Notes: generated by a model from the letters alone, not told the origin. Shown: positions 9,051 to 17,729, counted from the first letter of the stretch. The stretch: DNA of 64,000 nt from Pseudomonas fulva (GCF_015680705.1 NZ_JADNYP010000002.1:186001-250000); one strand, 5' to 3'. Program-made: numbers and translations.

Positions 9051-10043
9051 ATGCTGCACAGCCACCTGACCACCCTCAACGCGGTTTCGCTGATCCTCGA
9101 CGTCTTCCAGGCGGATGGCTGCGAGGCTTCGGCGCTGCTGGCCGGCAGCGGCATCGGCCCGGCAGACCTCGGGCACGCGGATGCGCGCATCACCACGCAG
9201 CAAGAGCTGCGAGTGTGCGCCAACGCCGTGGCCCGGCGCGAGGACATCGGCGTGGAACTGGGCCGGCGCATGCATGTGTCGTGCTACGGCATGCTCGGTT
9301 ACGCCTTGCTCTCCAGTGCCACTTTGGGTGACGCCTTGCGCCTGGCGCTGCAGTATCCGGCGCTGCTGGGGACAGTCTTCAAGCTGCGTTTGCTCGACGA
9401 CGGGCCGCGCATCTGGTTCAGCGCCAGCGATTGCCATGACAGCCCGGCGCTGGCCACCTTCAATGCCGAATTCTGCCTGGTGTCGCTGAAGGTCATCTGC
9501 GACGACCTGCTCGGCCGCCAACTGCCTATGCTGGGTGTCCGTTTCGAGCATCCTCGGCCCCGTTATCATGCGCGTTATATCGATGCATTCCAGTGTCCGG
9601 TGGATTTCGATGCCCAAGGCAATGCCTTTGCCTTCGAACGGCACTGGCTGGACATGCCGCTGCCGCTGGCCGACCCAATTACTCACAAGAGCATGAGCGA
9701 ACGCTGCCGGCGCCTGAACCTGGAGTTCACCGGCCGCCAGGCCTGGCTTGAGCGGATCCGCCAGCTGCTGGCGCAGCAACTGGATGCAGCGCCTGGGCTG
9801 GAAGGCCTGGCGCGGCAGATGAACTGCTCATCGCGTACCCTGCGCCGACATTTGCAAGCATTGGGCAGCAGCTATCAACAGCTGCTGGATGAGCTGAGGT
9901 TCGAGCGAGCCAAGCAGTTGCTGGCTGAAGAGCAGATGCCGATCTACCGGATTGCCGAGACCTTGGGATTCAGCGAGACCGCCAGCTTCCGGCACGCCTT
10001 CCAGCGATGGAGCGGTGTGGCGCCTAGCCATTTCCGCGGCTGA
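9051..10043 (+). CDS. AraC-family regulator with Arabinose_bd-type sensor domain
   Basis: A 330-residue regulator: an N-terminal ligand domain of the type found in OruR/ArgR-like AraC proteins (residues 15–200) and a C-terminal double helix-turn-helix. The DNA-binding end reads SSRTLRRHLQALGSSY and later IAETLGFSETASFRHAFQRW, the classical AraC signature. Start 9051 places the protein at the usual family N-terminus (LTTLNAVSLILDVF); ATG 9018 is an in-frame alternative. It precedes the acetylpolyamine amidohydrolase by 131 bases on the same strand, so control of that pair is plausible but unproven. Confidence 0.87.
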   Translation: MLHSHLTTLNAVSLILDVFQADGCEASALLAGSGIGPADLGHADARITTQQELRVCANAVARREDIGVELGRRMHVSCYGMLGYALLSSATLGDALRLALQYPALLGTVFKLRLLDDGPRIWFSASDCHDSPALATFNAEFCLVSLKVICDDLLGRQLPMLGVRFEHPRPRYHARYIDAFQCPVDFDAQGNAFAFERHWLDMPLPLADPITHKSMSERCRRLNLEFTGRQAWLERIRQLLAQQLDAAPGLEGLARQMNCSSRTLRRHLQALGSSYQQLLDELRFERAKQLLAEEQMPIYRIAETLGFSETASFRHAFQRWSGVAPSHFRG

Positions 10044-10174
10044 ACCGCACCCGAGAAGGGCCGTGCAGGCCAAAGAGCCTGGCCACATCGATCCCCTTTT
10101 GGCCGTTTACGTCGTTCTCCCGTGCTCATCCGCCCATGACAATGGGTCGACGCCAGTACCACCGGAGAACAACA

Positions 10175-11218
10175 ATGCTGACGATCTATTCCGATGATCA
10201 TCGCCTGCACCACGGTCGCTGCGAGCTGATCGATGGCAAGCTGATGCCCTGCTTCGAGATGCCCTCACGCGCCGACCATGTCCTCGATCAGGTGAAAAGG
10301 CGCAACCTCGGCGACATTCAAGGCCCTAACGATTTCGGCCGCGAGCCGTTGCTGCGCATCCACAGTGCCGCCTACCTCGACTTCTTCGAAGGCGCCTGGG
10401 CACGCTGGGCCGCATTGGGCCAGGAAGGCGACCTGCTGCCGTTCACCTGGCCAGCACGCACGCTGCGCCAGGTAAAACCCACCGGTCTGCACGGCGAACT
10501 GGGCTACTACAGCTTCGATGCTGGCGCGCCAATCACTGCGGGCACCTGGCAAGCCGCCTACAGCGCTGCTCAGGTCGCCCTCACCGCCCAGGCAGCGATC
10601 GGGCAAGGCGCGTACTCGGCCTTTGCCTTGTGCCGTCCGCCAGGGCACCATGCCGCCGGTGAGGTCATGGGCGGTTACTGTTACCTGAACAACGCCGCCA
10701 TCGCCGCGCAGGCCTTCCTCGACCAAGGCAAGCGCAAGGTCGCCATCCTTGACGTCGACTACCATCACGGCAACGGTACCCAGGACATCTTCTACAGCCG
10801 CAACGACGTGTTCTTCGCCTCGATCCACGGCGATCCGCAGGATGAATTCCCGTTCTTCCTCGGCTATGCCGACGAAACCGGCGAGGGTGCCGGCGAAGGC
10901 TGCAACATCAATTATCCATTGCCGGCCGGCAGCGGCTGGGCGGCCTGGAGCGCCGCCCTGGAAGACGCTTGCCAGCGCATCGCCGCCTACGATGCCGATG
11001 TACTGGTGATCTCGCTGGGCGTGGACACCTTCAAGGACGACCCGATCTCGCGGTTCAAGCTGGACAGCCCGGACTACCTGGCAATGGGCAAGCGCATCGC
11101 CCAGCTCGGCAAACCAACCCTGTTCGTGATGGAAGGCGGCTACGCCGTGGAGGAAATCGGCATCAATGCGGTCAATGTGCTGGAAGGCTTCCAGCACGCC
11201 CAGCCAGGAGCCCGGTAA
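10175..11218 (+). CDS. Acetylpolyamine amidohydrolase (histone deacetylase-like)
   Basis: A 347-residue zinc hydrolase of the HDAC superfamily that removes acetyl groups from acetylated putrescine, cadaverine or spermidine. Seen are RPPGHHA near residue 155 with the catalytic His pair, DVDYHHGNGTQD near residue 192 with zinc-binding Asp and His, SLGVDTFKDDP near residue 279 with the second zinc Asp, and MEGGYA near residue 320 with the active-site Tyr. ATG 10175 follows GGAG. Its stop overlaps the next start (TAATG), so it is translationally coupled to the periplasmic binding protein, which suggests that imported acetylpolyamine is its substrate. Confidence 0.93.
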   Translation: MLTIYSDDHRLHHGRCELIDGKLMPCFEMPSRADHVLDQVKRRNLGDIQGPNDFGREPLLRIHSAAYLDFFEGAWARWAALGQEGDLLPFTWPARTLRQVKPTGLHGELGYYSFDAGAPITAGTWQAAYSAAQVALTAQAAIGQGAYSAFALCRPPGHHAAGEVMGGYCYLNNAAIAAQAFLDQGKRKVAILDVDYHHGNGTQDIFYSRNDVFFASIHGDPQDEFPFFLGYADETGEGAGEGCNINYPLPAGSGWAAWSAALEDACQRIAAYDADVLVISLGVDTFKDDPISRFKLDSPDYLAMGKRIAQLGKPTLFVMEGGYAVEEIGINAVNVLEGFQHAQPGAR

Positions 11219-12321
11219 TGGCCCGATTCAAGCGCCTGCTCGCCCCGTTCATCGCTGCCAGTCTGCTCACCGGGACCCTCCACGCTCAAGCCGAGCAGCG
11301 TACCCTGCGTGTGTATAACTGGTTCGACTACATCACCCCGCAGACCTTGAGCGATTTCCAGAAGGACAGCGGCGTCAAGCTGGTATATGACATCTTCGAC
11401 ACCAACGAGGCGCTGGAAGCCAAGCTGCTGACCGGCAATTCCGGCTATGACGTGGTGGTGCCCTCCAATGTATTCCTGGCCAAGCAGATCGAAGCCGGAG
11501 TGTTCCAGCCGCTCGATCGCGACAAGCTATCGAACTGGCGACACCTGGACCCGGCGCTGATGAAGCTGATCGAGGCCAACGACCCTGGCAACCGATTTGC
11601 CGTGCCGTACATGTACGGCACCGTGCTGATCGGCTTCAACCCGGACAAGGTCAAGGCTGCGCTCGGCGACACTGCCCCAGTGGACAGCTGGGAGCTGATC
11701 TTCAAGGAAGAGAACATTGCCAAGCTCAAGCAGTGCGGCGTGGCCCTGCTCGATTCGCCGTCGGAGATCCTGCCGCTGGCCCTGCAGTACCTGGGCTTGT
11801 CGCCGAACAGCGATAAACCGGCCGATTACAAGAAAGCCGAGACGTTGATGCTGAAGATTCGCCCGCACATCACCTATTTCCACTCCTCGAAGTACATGGC
11901 CGACATGGCCAATGGCGATATCTGCGTGGCAGTGGGCTACAGCGGTAGCTTCTCCCAAGCCGCCAACCGCGCGCGCGAGGCGAAGAACGGAGTAGTGGTG
12001 GACATGCGCCTGCCCAAGGAAGGCGCGCCGATCTGGTTCGACATGCTGGCGATCCCGAAGAACGCGGCCAACCCGCAAGACGCCCATGCGTTCATCGATT
12101 ACCTGCTGCGGCCCGAGGTAATTGCACCGATCAGCGACTTTGTCGGATATCCCAACCCAAACAAGGATGCGACGGACAAAGTGAACCCGGCGATTCGCAA
12201 CAACCCCAACCTGTACCCGACAACGCAGACGATGGCCAAGCTCTATACGCTCAAGCCATTGGCGCGCGATGCCGAGCGGGCACGGACCCGAGCCTGGACG
12301 CGGATCAAGTCCGGTACCTGA
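11218..12321 (+). CDS. PotF/SpuD-type periplasmic polyamine-binding protein
   Basis: A 367-residue extracellular solute-binding protein with signal peptide (residues 1–24) and the family start LRVYNWFDYITPQTLSDFQ. Lengths and motifs (GYDVVVPSN near residue 76, VPYMYGTVLIGFN near residue 126, WFDMLAIPKNA near residue 272) fit PotF, SpuD and SpuE. These bind putrescine or spermidine for ABC import. No permease or ATPase gene lies beside it, so it must use a distant transporter or act as an orphan. Coupled to the preceding deacetylase, it may prefer acetylated polyamines (inference). Confidence 0.92.
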   Translation: MARFKRLLAPFIAASLLTGTLHAQAEQRTLRVYNWFDYITPQTLSDFQKDSGVKLVYDIFDTNEALEAKLLTGNSGYDVVVPSNVFLAKQIEAGVFQPLDRDKLSNWRHLDPALMKLIEANDPGNRFAVPYMYGTVLIGFNPDKVKAALGDTAPVDSWELIFKEENIAKLKQCGVALLDSPSEILPLALQYLGLSPNSDKPADYKKAETLMLKIRPHITYFHSSKYMADMANGDICVAVGYSGSFSQAANRAREAKNGVVVDMRLPKEGAPIWFDMLAIPKNAANPQDAHAFIDYLLRPEVIAPISDFVGYPNPNKDATDKVNPAIRNNPNLYPTTQTMAKLYTLKPLARDAERARTRAWTRIKSGT

Positions 12322-12335
12322 GCCACCTGCTTGTG

Positions 12336-12363
12336 GGCACGGCCGAGCAGGAGCAGCCGTGCC
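12336..12363. terminator. Possible hairpin between convergent genes
   Basis: GGCACGGC pairs perfectly with GCCGTGCC around a 12-base loop, 15 bases after the binding-protein stop. No T-run follows in either direction, so intrinsic termination is uncertain. Confidence 0.35.
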
Positions 12364-12435
12364 TCCAGTGCCATCGAAGGTGTCTACGAGGTCCGGCTTA
12401 GGGCAGCCTCGGGAAACCAGCCGCGAGCAACGGTT

Positions 12436-13986
12436 TCAGCGAACCCTCGAACTGTCGCGAAGAGGTCGCCACGCCTTGCGCAATTGCATCAGCGCCTCGG
12501 CGATCTCTCCTTCTGGCACTGCCGCAAACCCCAGCACTAACCCTGCGCGCTTATCCACAGGCTCCTCGCTGTCTGCCAACCAGAAACCGCTCAGCGCAGT
12601 CACCTCCACGCCCACCGCTTCTGCCTTGGCTACCAACTCCTGTTCCCGCGCAAAGTTATCCACATCGACCTTGACATGCAGCCCGGCTGCCACCTCTGGC
12701 ATGGCATCCAACCCGGGAATATCCACAGGCCAGCCGGCCTTGAGCACATTGCGCCGGCTCAACGCCGCCTTGCGCATGCGGCGGATATGTCGCTGGAAGT
12801 GCCCACGGGCCATGAACTCGGCCATCACGCACTGACTGCTGATCTCCGAGTGCCGTACCGCCAGCGCCCGGCCCTGACTGAACGCCGACGCCAGCTGCGG
12901 CGGTAGCACCAGGTAACCCAGGCGCAACGCCGGGAACGCAATCTTGCCGAAGGTGCCTACGTACAACACTCGCCCATTCTGGTCGAGCGCCGCAAGCGGG
13001 GCCAAGGGCGCGCCGCTGTAACGGTATTCACCGTCATAGTCATCCTCGATGATCCAGCCAGCATTGCGCTCTGCCCAGGCCAGCAACCGTAGGCGCCGCG
13101 CCAGGCTCATGGTTACCCCGGACGGGTACTGATGGGCCGGTGTGACATAGGCCAACCGGCAGTCGAGCTGTTCGAGCCGGTGACAATCCATGCCTTCTTC
13201 ATCCACTGGCACGCCATGTACCCTGCCGCCAGCCAATGCAAAGGCATGCGCTGCGGCGCGATAGCCAGGGTTTTCCACCGCCACCCCATCACCCAGCTGC
13301 AACAGCAGCTGTGCACAAAGACTGATGGCCTGCTGCGCACCACTGGTGATCACGATTTGATCAGCCATGCAGCTCAGCCCACGCGAACGACGCAGGTAGG
13401 CCGCGACCAGTTCGCGTAGCAGCGGCTCGCCTGCCGGATCGCCGTAACCCAGCTGTGCTGGGGAAGGATTACGCCAGAACTTCGCTTGCAGCTTGGCCCA
13501 GACGTCGAACGGGAACAGGTCGAAAGCCGGGATGCCAACGCGAAATGCGCGCGGCGCGCCACATCTGGGCAGCGGCAAGTGATTGCTTTGCAAGCGTTGC
13601 AGAGGCGCTCGAACGAACTGGAGGCTGGCTGAATCCTCAGTCTTTGCTGAAGGGTTTGTGGATAAATCTGTTGATAAACCCCGGGATAACCCTGTGGATA
13701 CTTCTGTGGACAGTTTTGGCAGACGCGTCACATAAGTACCATCGCCTACCCGACTTTCGATATAGCCCTCGGCGTACAACTGGTCATAAGCCCTTACCAC
13801 GCTATTGCGCGACAACGACAGGATCGTGGCCAGGTCGCGAGTGGCCGGTAGCCGCGTGCCACTGCTCAGGCGCCCGTCCAGTACCCGTGCCCGCAGCGCC
13901 TGGTACAGCTGCTGGCTTAGCCCGCGGTGGCGATCCAGGGCAATTCCCGCAGGGTCGAAAGGCAAGATGAGAGGGCGTTCGCTCAT
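12436..13986 (-). CDS. MocR-type regulator (GntR HTH plus aminotransferase fold)
   Basis: A 516-residue MocR/PdxR-like regulator. Residues 14–84 form a GntR winged helix (TRDLATILSLSRNSVVRAYDQLYAEGY). A linker around residues 90–115 follows, then a class-I aminotransferase fold with EDDYDGEYRY near residue 325 and the PLP-lysine region GTFGKIAFPALRLGY near residue 355. GABA, taurine or pyridoxal phosphate are typical effectors of the family. It is divergent from paiB–GNAT–GNAT with a 90-base gap, so that operon is the likely target. The linker is odd: it is five repeats of Leu-Ser-Thr-x encoded by DnaA-box-like 12-mers (13657–13713), and three more box-like 9-mers lie near the 3' end. Confidence 0.9.
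   Translation of the reverse strand: MSERPLILPFDPAGIALDRHRGLSQQLYQALRARVLDGRLSSGTRLPATRDLATILSLSRNSVVRAYDQLYAEGYIESRVGDGTYVTRLPKLSTEVSTGLSRGLSTDLSTNPSAKTEDSASLQFVRAPLQRLQSNHLPLPRCGAPRAFRVGIPAFDLFPFDVWAKLQAKFWRNPSPAQLGYGDPAGEPLLRELVAAYLRRSRGLSCMADQIVITSGAQQAISLCAQLLLQLGDGVAVENPGYRAAAHAFALAGGRVHGVPVDEEGMDCHRLEQLDCRLAYVTPAHQYPSGVTMSLARRLRLLAWAERNAGWIIEDDYDGEYRYSGAPLAPLAALDQNGRVLYVGTFGKIAFPALRLGYLVLPPQLASAFSQGRALAVRHSEISSQCVMAEFMARGHFQRHIRRMRKAALSRRNVLKAGWPVDIPGLDAMPEVAAGLHVKVDVDNFAREQELVAKAEAVGVEVTALSGFWLADSEEPVDKRAGLVLGFAAVPEGEIAEALMQLRKAWRPLRDSSRVR
12551..12727. repeat. DnaA-box-like 9-mers in the 3' part of the mocR gene
   Basis: Two exact TTATCCACA boxes on the plus strand (12551–12559 and 12656–12664) and one single-mismatch box ATATCCACA (12719–12727), all in the same orientation and within 177 bases. 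They lie inside the coding sequence of the MocR regulator. Confidence 0.6.
13657..13713 (-). repeat. Tandem 12-bp array of DnaA-box-like sequences in the MocR linker
   Basis: Read on the minus strand, five 9-mers follow one another every 12 bases: CTGTCCACA (13705–13713), GTATCCACA (13693–13701), TTATCCCGG (13681–13689), TTATCAACA (13669–13677) and TTATCCACA (13657–13665). Each is followed by a three-base spacer codon. The last is an exact DnaA box, two others differ by one or two bases. In frame, the box codes Leu-Ser-Thr using the Pseudomonas-rare codons TTA and ACA. DnaA binding is inference from the sequence match. Confidence 0.65.
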
Positions 13987-13988
13987 GT

Positions 13989-14037
13989 TATTGGACCTAT
14001 GAAAACAGCTATCAATGGCTCTTACCCAGAACCAATA
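13989..14037. promoter_or_regulatory. Putative MocR operator region between mocR and paiB
   Basis: A perfect 6-base inverted pair TATTGG (13989–13994) and CCAATA (14032–14037) flanks the centre of the 90-base divergent gap, with a further similar half AATGGCTCT at 14014–14022. MocR regulators typically bind spaced direct or mixed half-sites beside their divergent target, so this is the likely control region. Confidence 0.4.
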
Positions 14038-14076
14038 GCCTGCCTAGGATGGAGCCATTCCACAAGGACTCCACCC

Positions 14077-14706
14077 ATGTACAACAGTAAGCCCCATCAG
14101 GAACACGACACCGCTCGCCTGCACCAGCACATGCTCGCTACCCGCCTGGCCGTTCTGGTCAGCCAGGGCGCAGACGGCCTGCTGGCTACGCACCTGCCGG
14201 TACTGGTCGATACCGCAGAAGGCGAATTCGGCACCGTCTATGCCCATCTTGCGCGGGCCAACCGCCAGTGGCAGGCATTGGCGCAAGGCGGCGAAGCGTT
14301 GCTGGTATTCCCTGGTGCCGACGCCTATGTCAGCCCCAGCTACTACCCGAGCAAGGCGGATGATCCCAAGGTGGTGCCCACCTGGAACTACCTGGCCGTA
14401 CATGCCCATGGCCCGGTCGAAGTGATCCATGACGCAGCCAAGCTGCTAGTGATCGTCAGCCGCCTGACCGACCGCCACGAACACCGCCGCAGCGAACCTT
14501 GGAAAGTCACCGACGCCCCCGCCGACTACCTCGACGGCATGTTGCGTGCCATCGTCGGCATCCGCCTGCCCATCACCCGCCTGCAAGGTGCCCGCAAGCT
14601 CAGCCAGAACCGCTCCGAGCAAGACATTGCCGGCGTGCGCGCAAGCCTCAGTGCCAGTCCCGATCAATTGGATAACCAACTTGCGGCGCACATGCGCCAA
14701 CTCTGA
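14077..14706 (+). CDS. paiB: PaiB-family FMN-binding protein
   Basis: A 209-residue protein of the PaiB family (FMN-binding split barrel). It shows the diagnostic ARANRQW near residue 56, GADAYVSPSYYPSK near residue 79 and VPTWNYLAVHAHG near residue 99. In Bacillus, paiB sits with paiA, a polyamine N-acetyltransferase, and was described as a negative regulator. ATG 14077 has AAGGA upstream. It is the first gene of a three-gene run with two GNAT acetyltransferases (gaps of 11 and 14 bases), divergent from a MocR regulator. Confidence 0.9.
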   Translation: MYNSKPHQEHDTARLHQHMLATRLAVLVSQGADGLLATHLPVLVDTAEGEFGTVYAHLARANRQWQALAQGGEALLVFPGADAYVSPSYYPSKADDPKVVPTWNYLAVHAHGPVEVIHDAAKLLVIVSRLTDRHEHRRSEPWKVTDAPADYLDGMLRAIVGIRLPITRLQGARKLSQNRSEQDIAGVRASLSASPDQLDNQLAAHMRQL

Positions 14707-14717
14707 AGGAAAATCCC

Positions 14718-15164
14718 ATGCTCAGCGTTGCCCTGCGCCCCGTCACTGCCCAAGACCATGCTGCCTGGCTGGTTCTATGGCAAGCCTACCTGCACTTCTA
14801 CGAAACCGAGCTGCCCGCGCAAGTCAGCCTGAGCACCTGGCAGCGTCTGCTCGACCCAAGTGAGCCAACCCATTCGGCGCTGGCCTGGGTCGATGGCAAG
14901 GCGGTGGGCATGGTCAACTTCATCTACCATCGCTCCAACTGGAGCGTCGAGGACTCCTGCTACCTTCAAGACCTGTACGTGGACAGCACGCAGCGCGGCC
15001 TGGGCATCGGTCGCCAGCTGATCGAACACGTCCGCGCAACTGCCAGGTCGGCCGGTTGCGTCAAGGTTCACTGGTTGACTCACGAGACCAATGCCACGGC
15101 GATAGCCCTTTATGAAAAGGTCGCCGAGCGACCCGGTTTCATCCAGTTCCGCCAAACCCTCTGA
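14718..15164 (+). CDS. GNAT-family N-acetyltransferase
   Basis: A 148-residue single-domain acetyltransferase. The acetyl-CoA loop is visible as LYVDSTQRGLGIGRQLIEH near residues 88–106 (R/QxxGxG/A pattern), and the C-terminal part has THETNATAIALYEK. Acceptor substrate is not determinable from sequence; the neighbouring paiB and the acetylpolyamine deacetylase on the other side of the regulator make an amine acceptor attractive (inference). AAGGA lies nine bases before ATG. Confidence 0.9.
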   Translation: MLSVALRPVTAQDHAAWLVLWQAYLHFYETELPAQVSLSTWQRLLDPSEPTHSALAWVDGKAVGMVNFIYHRSNWSVEDSCYLQDLYVDSTQRGLGIGRQLIEHVRATARSAGCVKVHWLTHETNATAIALYEKVAERPGFIQFRQTL

Positions 15165-15178
15165 GCCAGGAGTCAGAC

Positions 15179-15847
15179 ATGAACGAAGCGCTACATTGGC
15201 AGGCTGCCAGCTTGCCGGGAAACGACACCCTGGCCGGCCGCTTCATCCAGCTCGAACGGCTCGACTTCGCTCGCCACGCTGACCATCTCTGGCAAGCCTT
15301 GCAAGGCGCGGATTCGGACCCGGCGCTTTGGGATTACTTGCCTTACGGCCCGTTCCCCCAGCGCGATAGCTTCGACCATTGGCTCCAGGGCAATACGGCG
15401 AGCCGGGATCCGCTGTTCTTTAGCGTGATCGACAAGGCTAGCGGCCAGGCACAGGGCCTCCTCAGCCTGATGTCGATCGTGCCAGAGCACGGACGCATCG
15501 AGATCGGCCACGTCGCCTTCGGCGCGGTCATGCAACGTACGCCCAAGGGAACGGAAGCGGTCTATCTGCTGGCCAGGCGCAGTTTCGAACTGGGCAACCG
15601 GCGCCTGGAGTGGAAATGCAACAACGCCAACGCTCGTTCCAGGCGCGCGGCCGAACGCTTGGGTTTCAGCTTCGAAGGGGTTTTCCGCCAGCACATGGTG
15701 GTCAAGGACCACAACCGGGACACCGCCTGGTATTCGATCACCGATGGGGAATGGCCGGTGATCGGCGCCGCTTTCGAGCGCTGGCTCGGTGAAGAAAACC
15801 AGCGGCCCGATGGCCAGGTCCTGACTCTCGAGGCCTGTCGCGCCTGA
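15179..15847 (+). CDS. RimJ/RimL-type GNAT acetyltransferase
   Basis: A 222-residue acetyltransferase of the RimJ/RimL-like GNAT subgroup (GNAT_acetyltransf_3 type), with FIQLERLDFARHADHLWQAL at the start and KCNNANARSRRAAERLGF near residue 143, the RimL-like cofactor segment. These enzymes often acetylate small amines, antibiotics or protein N-termini. Third gene of the paiB run. The start follows CAGGAG. Confidence 0.87.
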   Translation: MNEALHWQAASLPGNDTLAGRFIQLERLDFARHADHLWQALQGADSDPALWDYLPYGPFPQRDSFDHWLQGNTASRDPLFFSVIDKASGQAQGLLSLMSIVPEHGRIEIGHVAFGAVMQRTPKGTEAVYLLARRSFELGNRRLEWKCNNANARSRRAAERLGFSFEGVFRQHMVVKDHNRDTAWYSITDGEWPVIGAAFERWLGEENQRPDGQVLTLEACRA

Positions 15848-15917
15848 AGCTGCAAGCTAAGCGCGGATCGCGTCGATTGCACGATTTGCCTTGGCTTGCA
15901 GCACGCGGCTTGCAGCT
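15848..15917. repeat. AGCTGCAAGC inverted repeat between convergent genes (copy A)
   Basis: AGCTGCAAGC (15848–15857) is perfectly complementary to GCTTGCAGCT (15908–15917), with a further GCTTGCAGC at 15894–15902. It fills the short gap between the GNAT gene and pycB. Related sequence recurs at 17751–17823 and 23487–23561. Confidence 0.55.
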
Positions 15918-15920
15918 CCC

Positions 15921-17729
15921 TCAGCCCTCGATCTCGATGAGAATCTCACCAGGGGTCACACGGTCGCCCTTGGCCACATGGATGGCCACGACCTTGCCGG
16001 CGATGGCTGCCTGTACTTCGGTTTCCATCTTCATGGCTTCGGTGATCAGCACGGCCTGGCCAGCCTTGACCTGGTCGCCTTCCTTGACCAGCACATCGAC
16101 GATGTTGCCCGGCATGGTCGTGCTTACATGGCCTGGGCCACTGGCCTGCTTGCGCTTGCTGCCGCCGCCGCCGACGAACTCGTTGAGCGGCTCGAACACG
16201 ACTTCTTCGGGCATGCCGTCGATGGACAGATAGAAGTGCCGCTTGCCCTCGGCCTTGACACCGACGCCGGTGATGTCGACGCGGTAGGTCTCGCCGTGGA
16301 CGTCGATGACGAACTCGGTCGGCACGCCTTCACCACCCTGCGAGGCCACCGCGCCAGCCTCTGGAATCGGCAGCAGTATCTCCGGCGTCAACGTACCGGC
16401 TTCGCGCTCTTCAAGGAACTTGCGGCCAATGTCCGGGAACATGGCGAAAGTCAGTACGTCTTCCTCGCAGCGAGCCAGGGCGCCGATGTCAGCCCGCAGC
16501 TTGGCCATTTCCGGCTTGAGCAGATCGGCCGGACGCACATCGATGACGTCCTCGCTACCGATCGCCTGGCGGCGGAGTTCTTCGTTGACCACCCCGGGTG
16601 CCTTGCCATAGCCACCCTGCAGGTACAGCTTGACCTCGTTGGTGATGGTCTTGTATCGCTCGCCCGCGAGGACGTTGAAGAACGCCTGGGTACCGACGAT
16701 CTGCGAAGTCGGGGTGACCAGCGGCGGGAAGCCCAGGTCTTCGCGTACCCGCGGGATCTCCGCCAGTACTTCGTTCATGCGGTTCAGCGCGCCTTGCTCC
16801 TTCAACTGGTTGGCCAGGTTGGAGATCATGCCGCCGGGCACCTGGTTGACCTGTACGCGCGTGTCGACAGCGGTGAATTCGCTTTCGAACTGGTGGTACT
16901 TCTTGCGCACGGCATAGAAGTACAGGCCGATTTCCTGAAGCAGCTCCAGGTCCAGGCCCGTGTCGAATTCGCTGCCCTTGAGCGCCGCGACCATCGATTC
17001 GGTGCCTGGATGGCTGGTTCCCCAGGCAAAGCTGGAAATGGCCGTGTCGATATGGTCGGCACCGTTCTCGACAGCCTTGAGCTGGCACATCGCAGCCAGG
17101 CCGGCAGTGTCATGGGAATGGATGAACACCGGCAGGGACTGTTCGGCCTTGAGTGCCTTGACCAGCTCTCCGGTGGCATAAGGCGTCAGCAGCCCGGCCA
17201 TGTCCTTGATGGCGATCGAATCGCAACCCATCGACTCCATCTGCCGGGCCTGGGTGACGAAGGCGTCGATGGTGTGGACCGGGCTGGTGGTGTAGGCGAT
17301 GGTGCCTTGGGCATGCTTGCCCGAAGCCTTGACCGCCTCGATCGCCACCCGCAGGTTGCGCACGTCGTTCATGGCATCGAAGATGCGGAATACATCGATG
17401 CCGTTGACGGCAGCCTTGGCCACGAAGGCCTTGACCACATCGTCGCTGTAGTGACGGTAGCCGAGCAGGTTCTGGCCACGCAGGAGCATCTGCAGGCGGG
17501 TGTTGGGCAAGGCTGCGCGCAGCTTGCGCAGGCGCTCCCAGGGGTCTTCCTTGAGGAAACGAACACAGGCGTCGAAGGTTGCGCCACCCCAGACTTCCAG
17601 CGACCAGTAGCCGACCTTGTCGAGCTTGTCGCAGATCGGCAGCATGTCTTCGGTACGCATGCGGGTCGCCAGCAGGGACTGATGGGCGTCACGCAGGATC
17701 GTGTCGGTTACGTGGATTTTCTTGGACAT
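15921..17729 (-). CDS. pycB: Pyruvate carboxylase subunit B (carboxyltransferase plus biotin domain)
   Basis: A 602-residue subunit, also annotated oadA. The N-terminal carboxyltransferase TIM barrel opens with VTDTILRDAHQSLLATRMR (metal-binding Asp), followed by a conserved PYC_OADA domain and a C-terminal biotinyl domain with the biotin lysine in EAMKMET near residue 568. With PycA it makes oxaloacetate from pyruvate, an anaplerotic step important on sugars and C3 substrates. A downstream sodium-pump subunit is absent, which supports carboxylation rather than membrane decarboxylation. It follows pycA by 97 bases on the same strand. Confidence 0.95.
   Translation of the reverse strand: MSKKIHVTDTILRDAHQSLLATRMRTEDMLPICDKLDKVGYWSLEVWGGATFDACVRFLKEDPWERLRKLRAALPNTRLQMLLRGQNLLGYRHYSDDVVKAFVAKAAVNGIDVFRIFDAMNDVRNLRVAIEAVKASGKHAQGTIAYTTSPVHTIDAFVTQARQMESMGCDSIAIKDMAGLLTPYATGELVKALKAEQSLPVFIHSHDTAGLAAMCQLKAVENGADHIDTAISSFAWGTSHPGTESMVAALKGSEFDTGLDLELLQEIGLYFYAVRKKYHQFESEFTAVDTRVQVNQVPGGMISNLANQLKEQGALNRMNEVLAEIPRVREDLGFPPLVTPTSQIVGTQAFFNVLAGERYKTITNEVKLYLQGGYGKAPGVVNEELRRQAIGSEDVIDVRPADLLKPEMAKLRADIGALARCEEDVLTFAMFPDIGRKFLEEREAGTLTPEILLPIPEAGAVASQGGEGVPTEFVIDVHGETYRVDITGVGVKAEGKRHFYLSIDGMPEEVVFEPLNEFVGGGGSKRKQASGPGHVSTTMPGNIVDVLVKEGDQVKAGQAVLITEAMKMETEVQAAIAGKVVAIHVAKGDRVTPGEILIEIEG

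Noticed and set aside
12336..12363. Strong terminator after the PotF-like gene
   Set aside because: Good stem but no T-run in either direction; kept only as a low-confidence hairpin.
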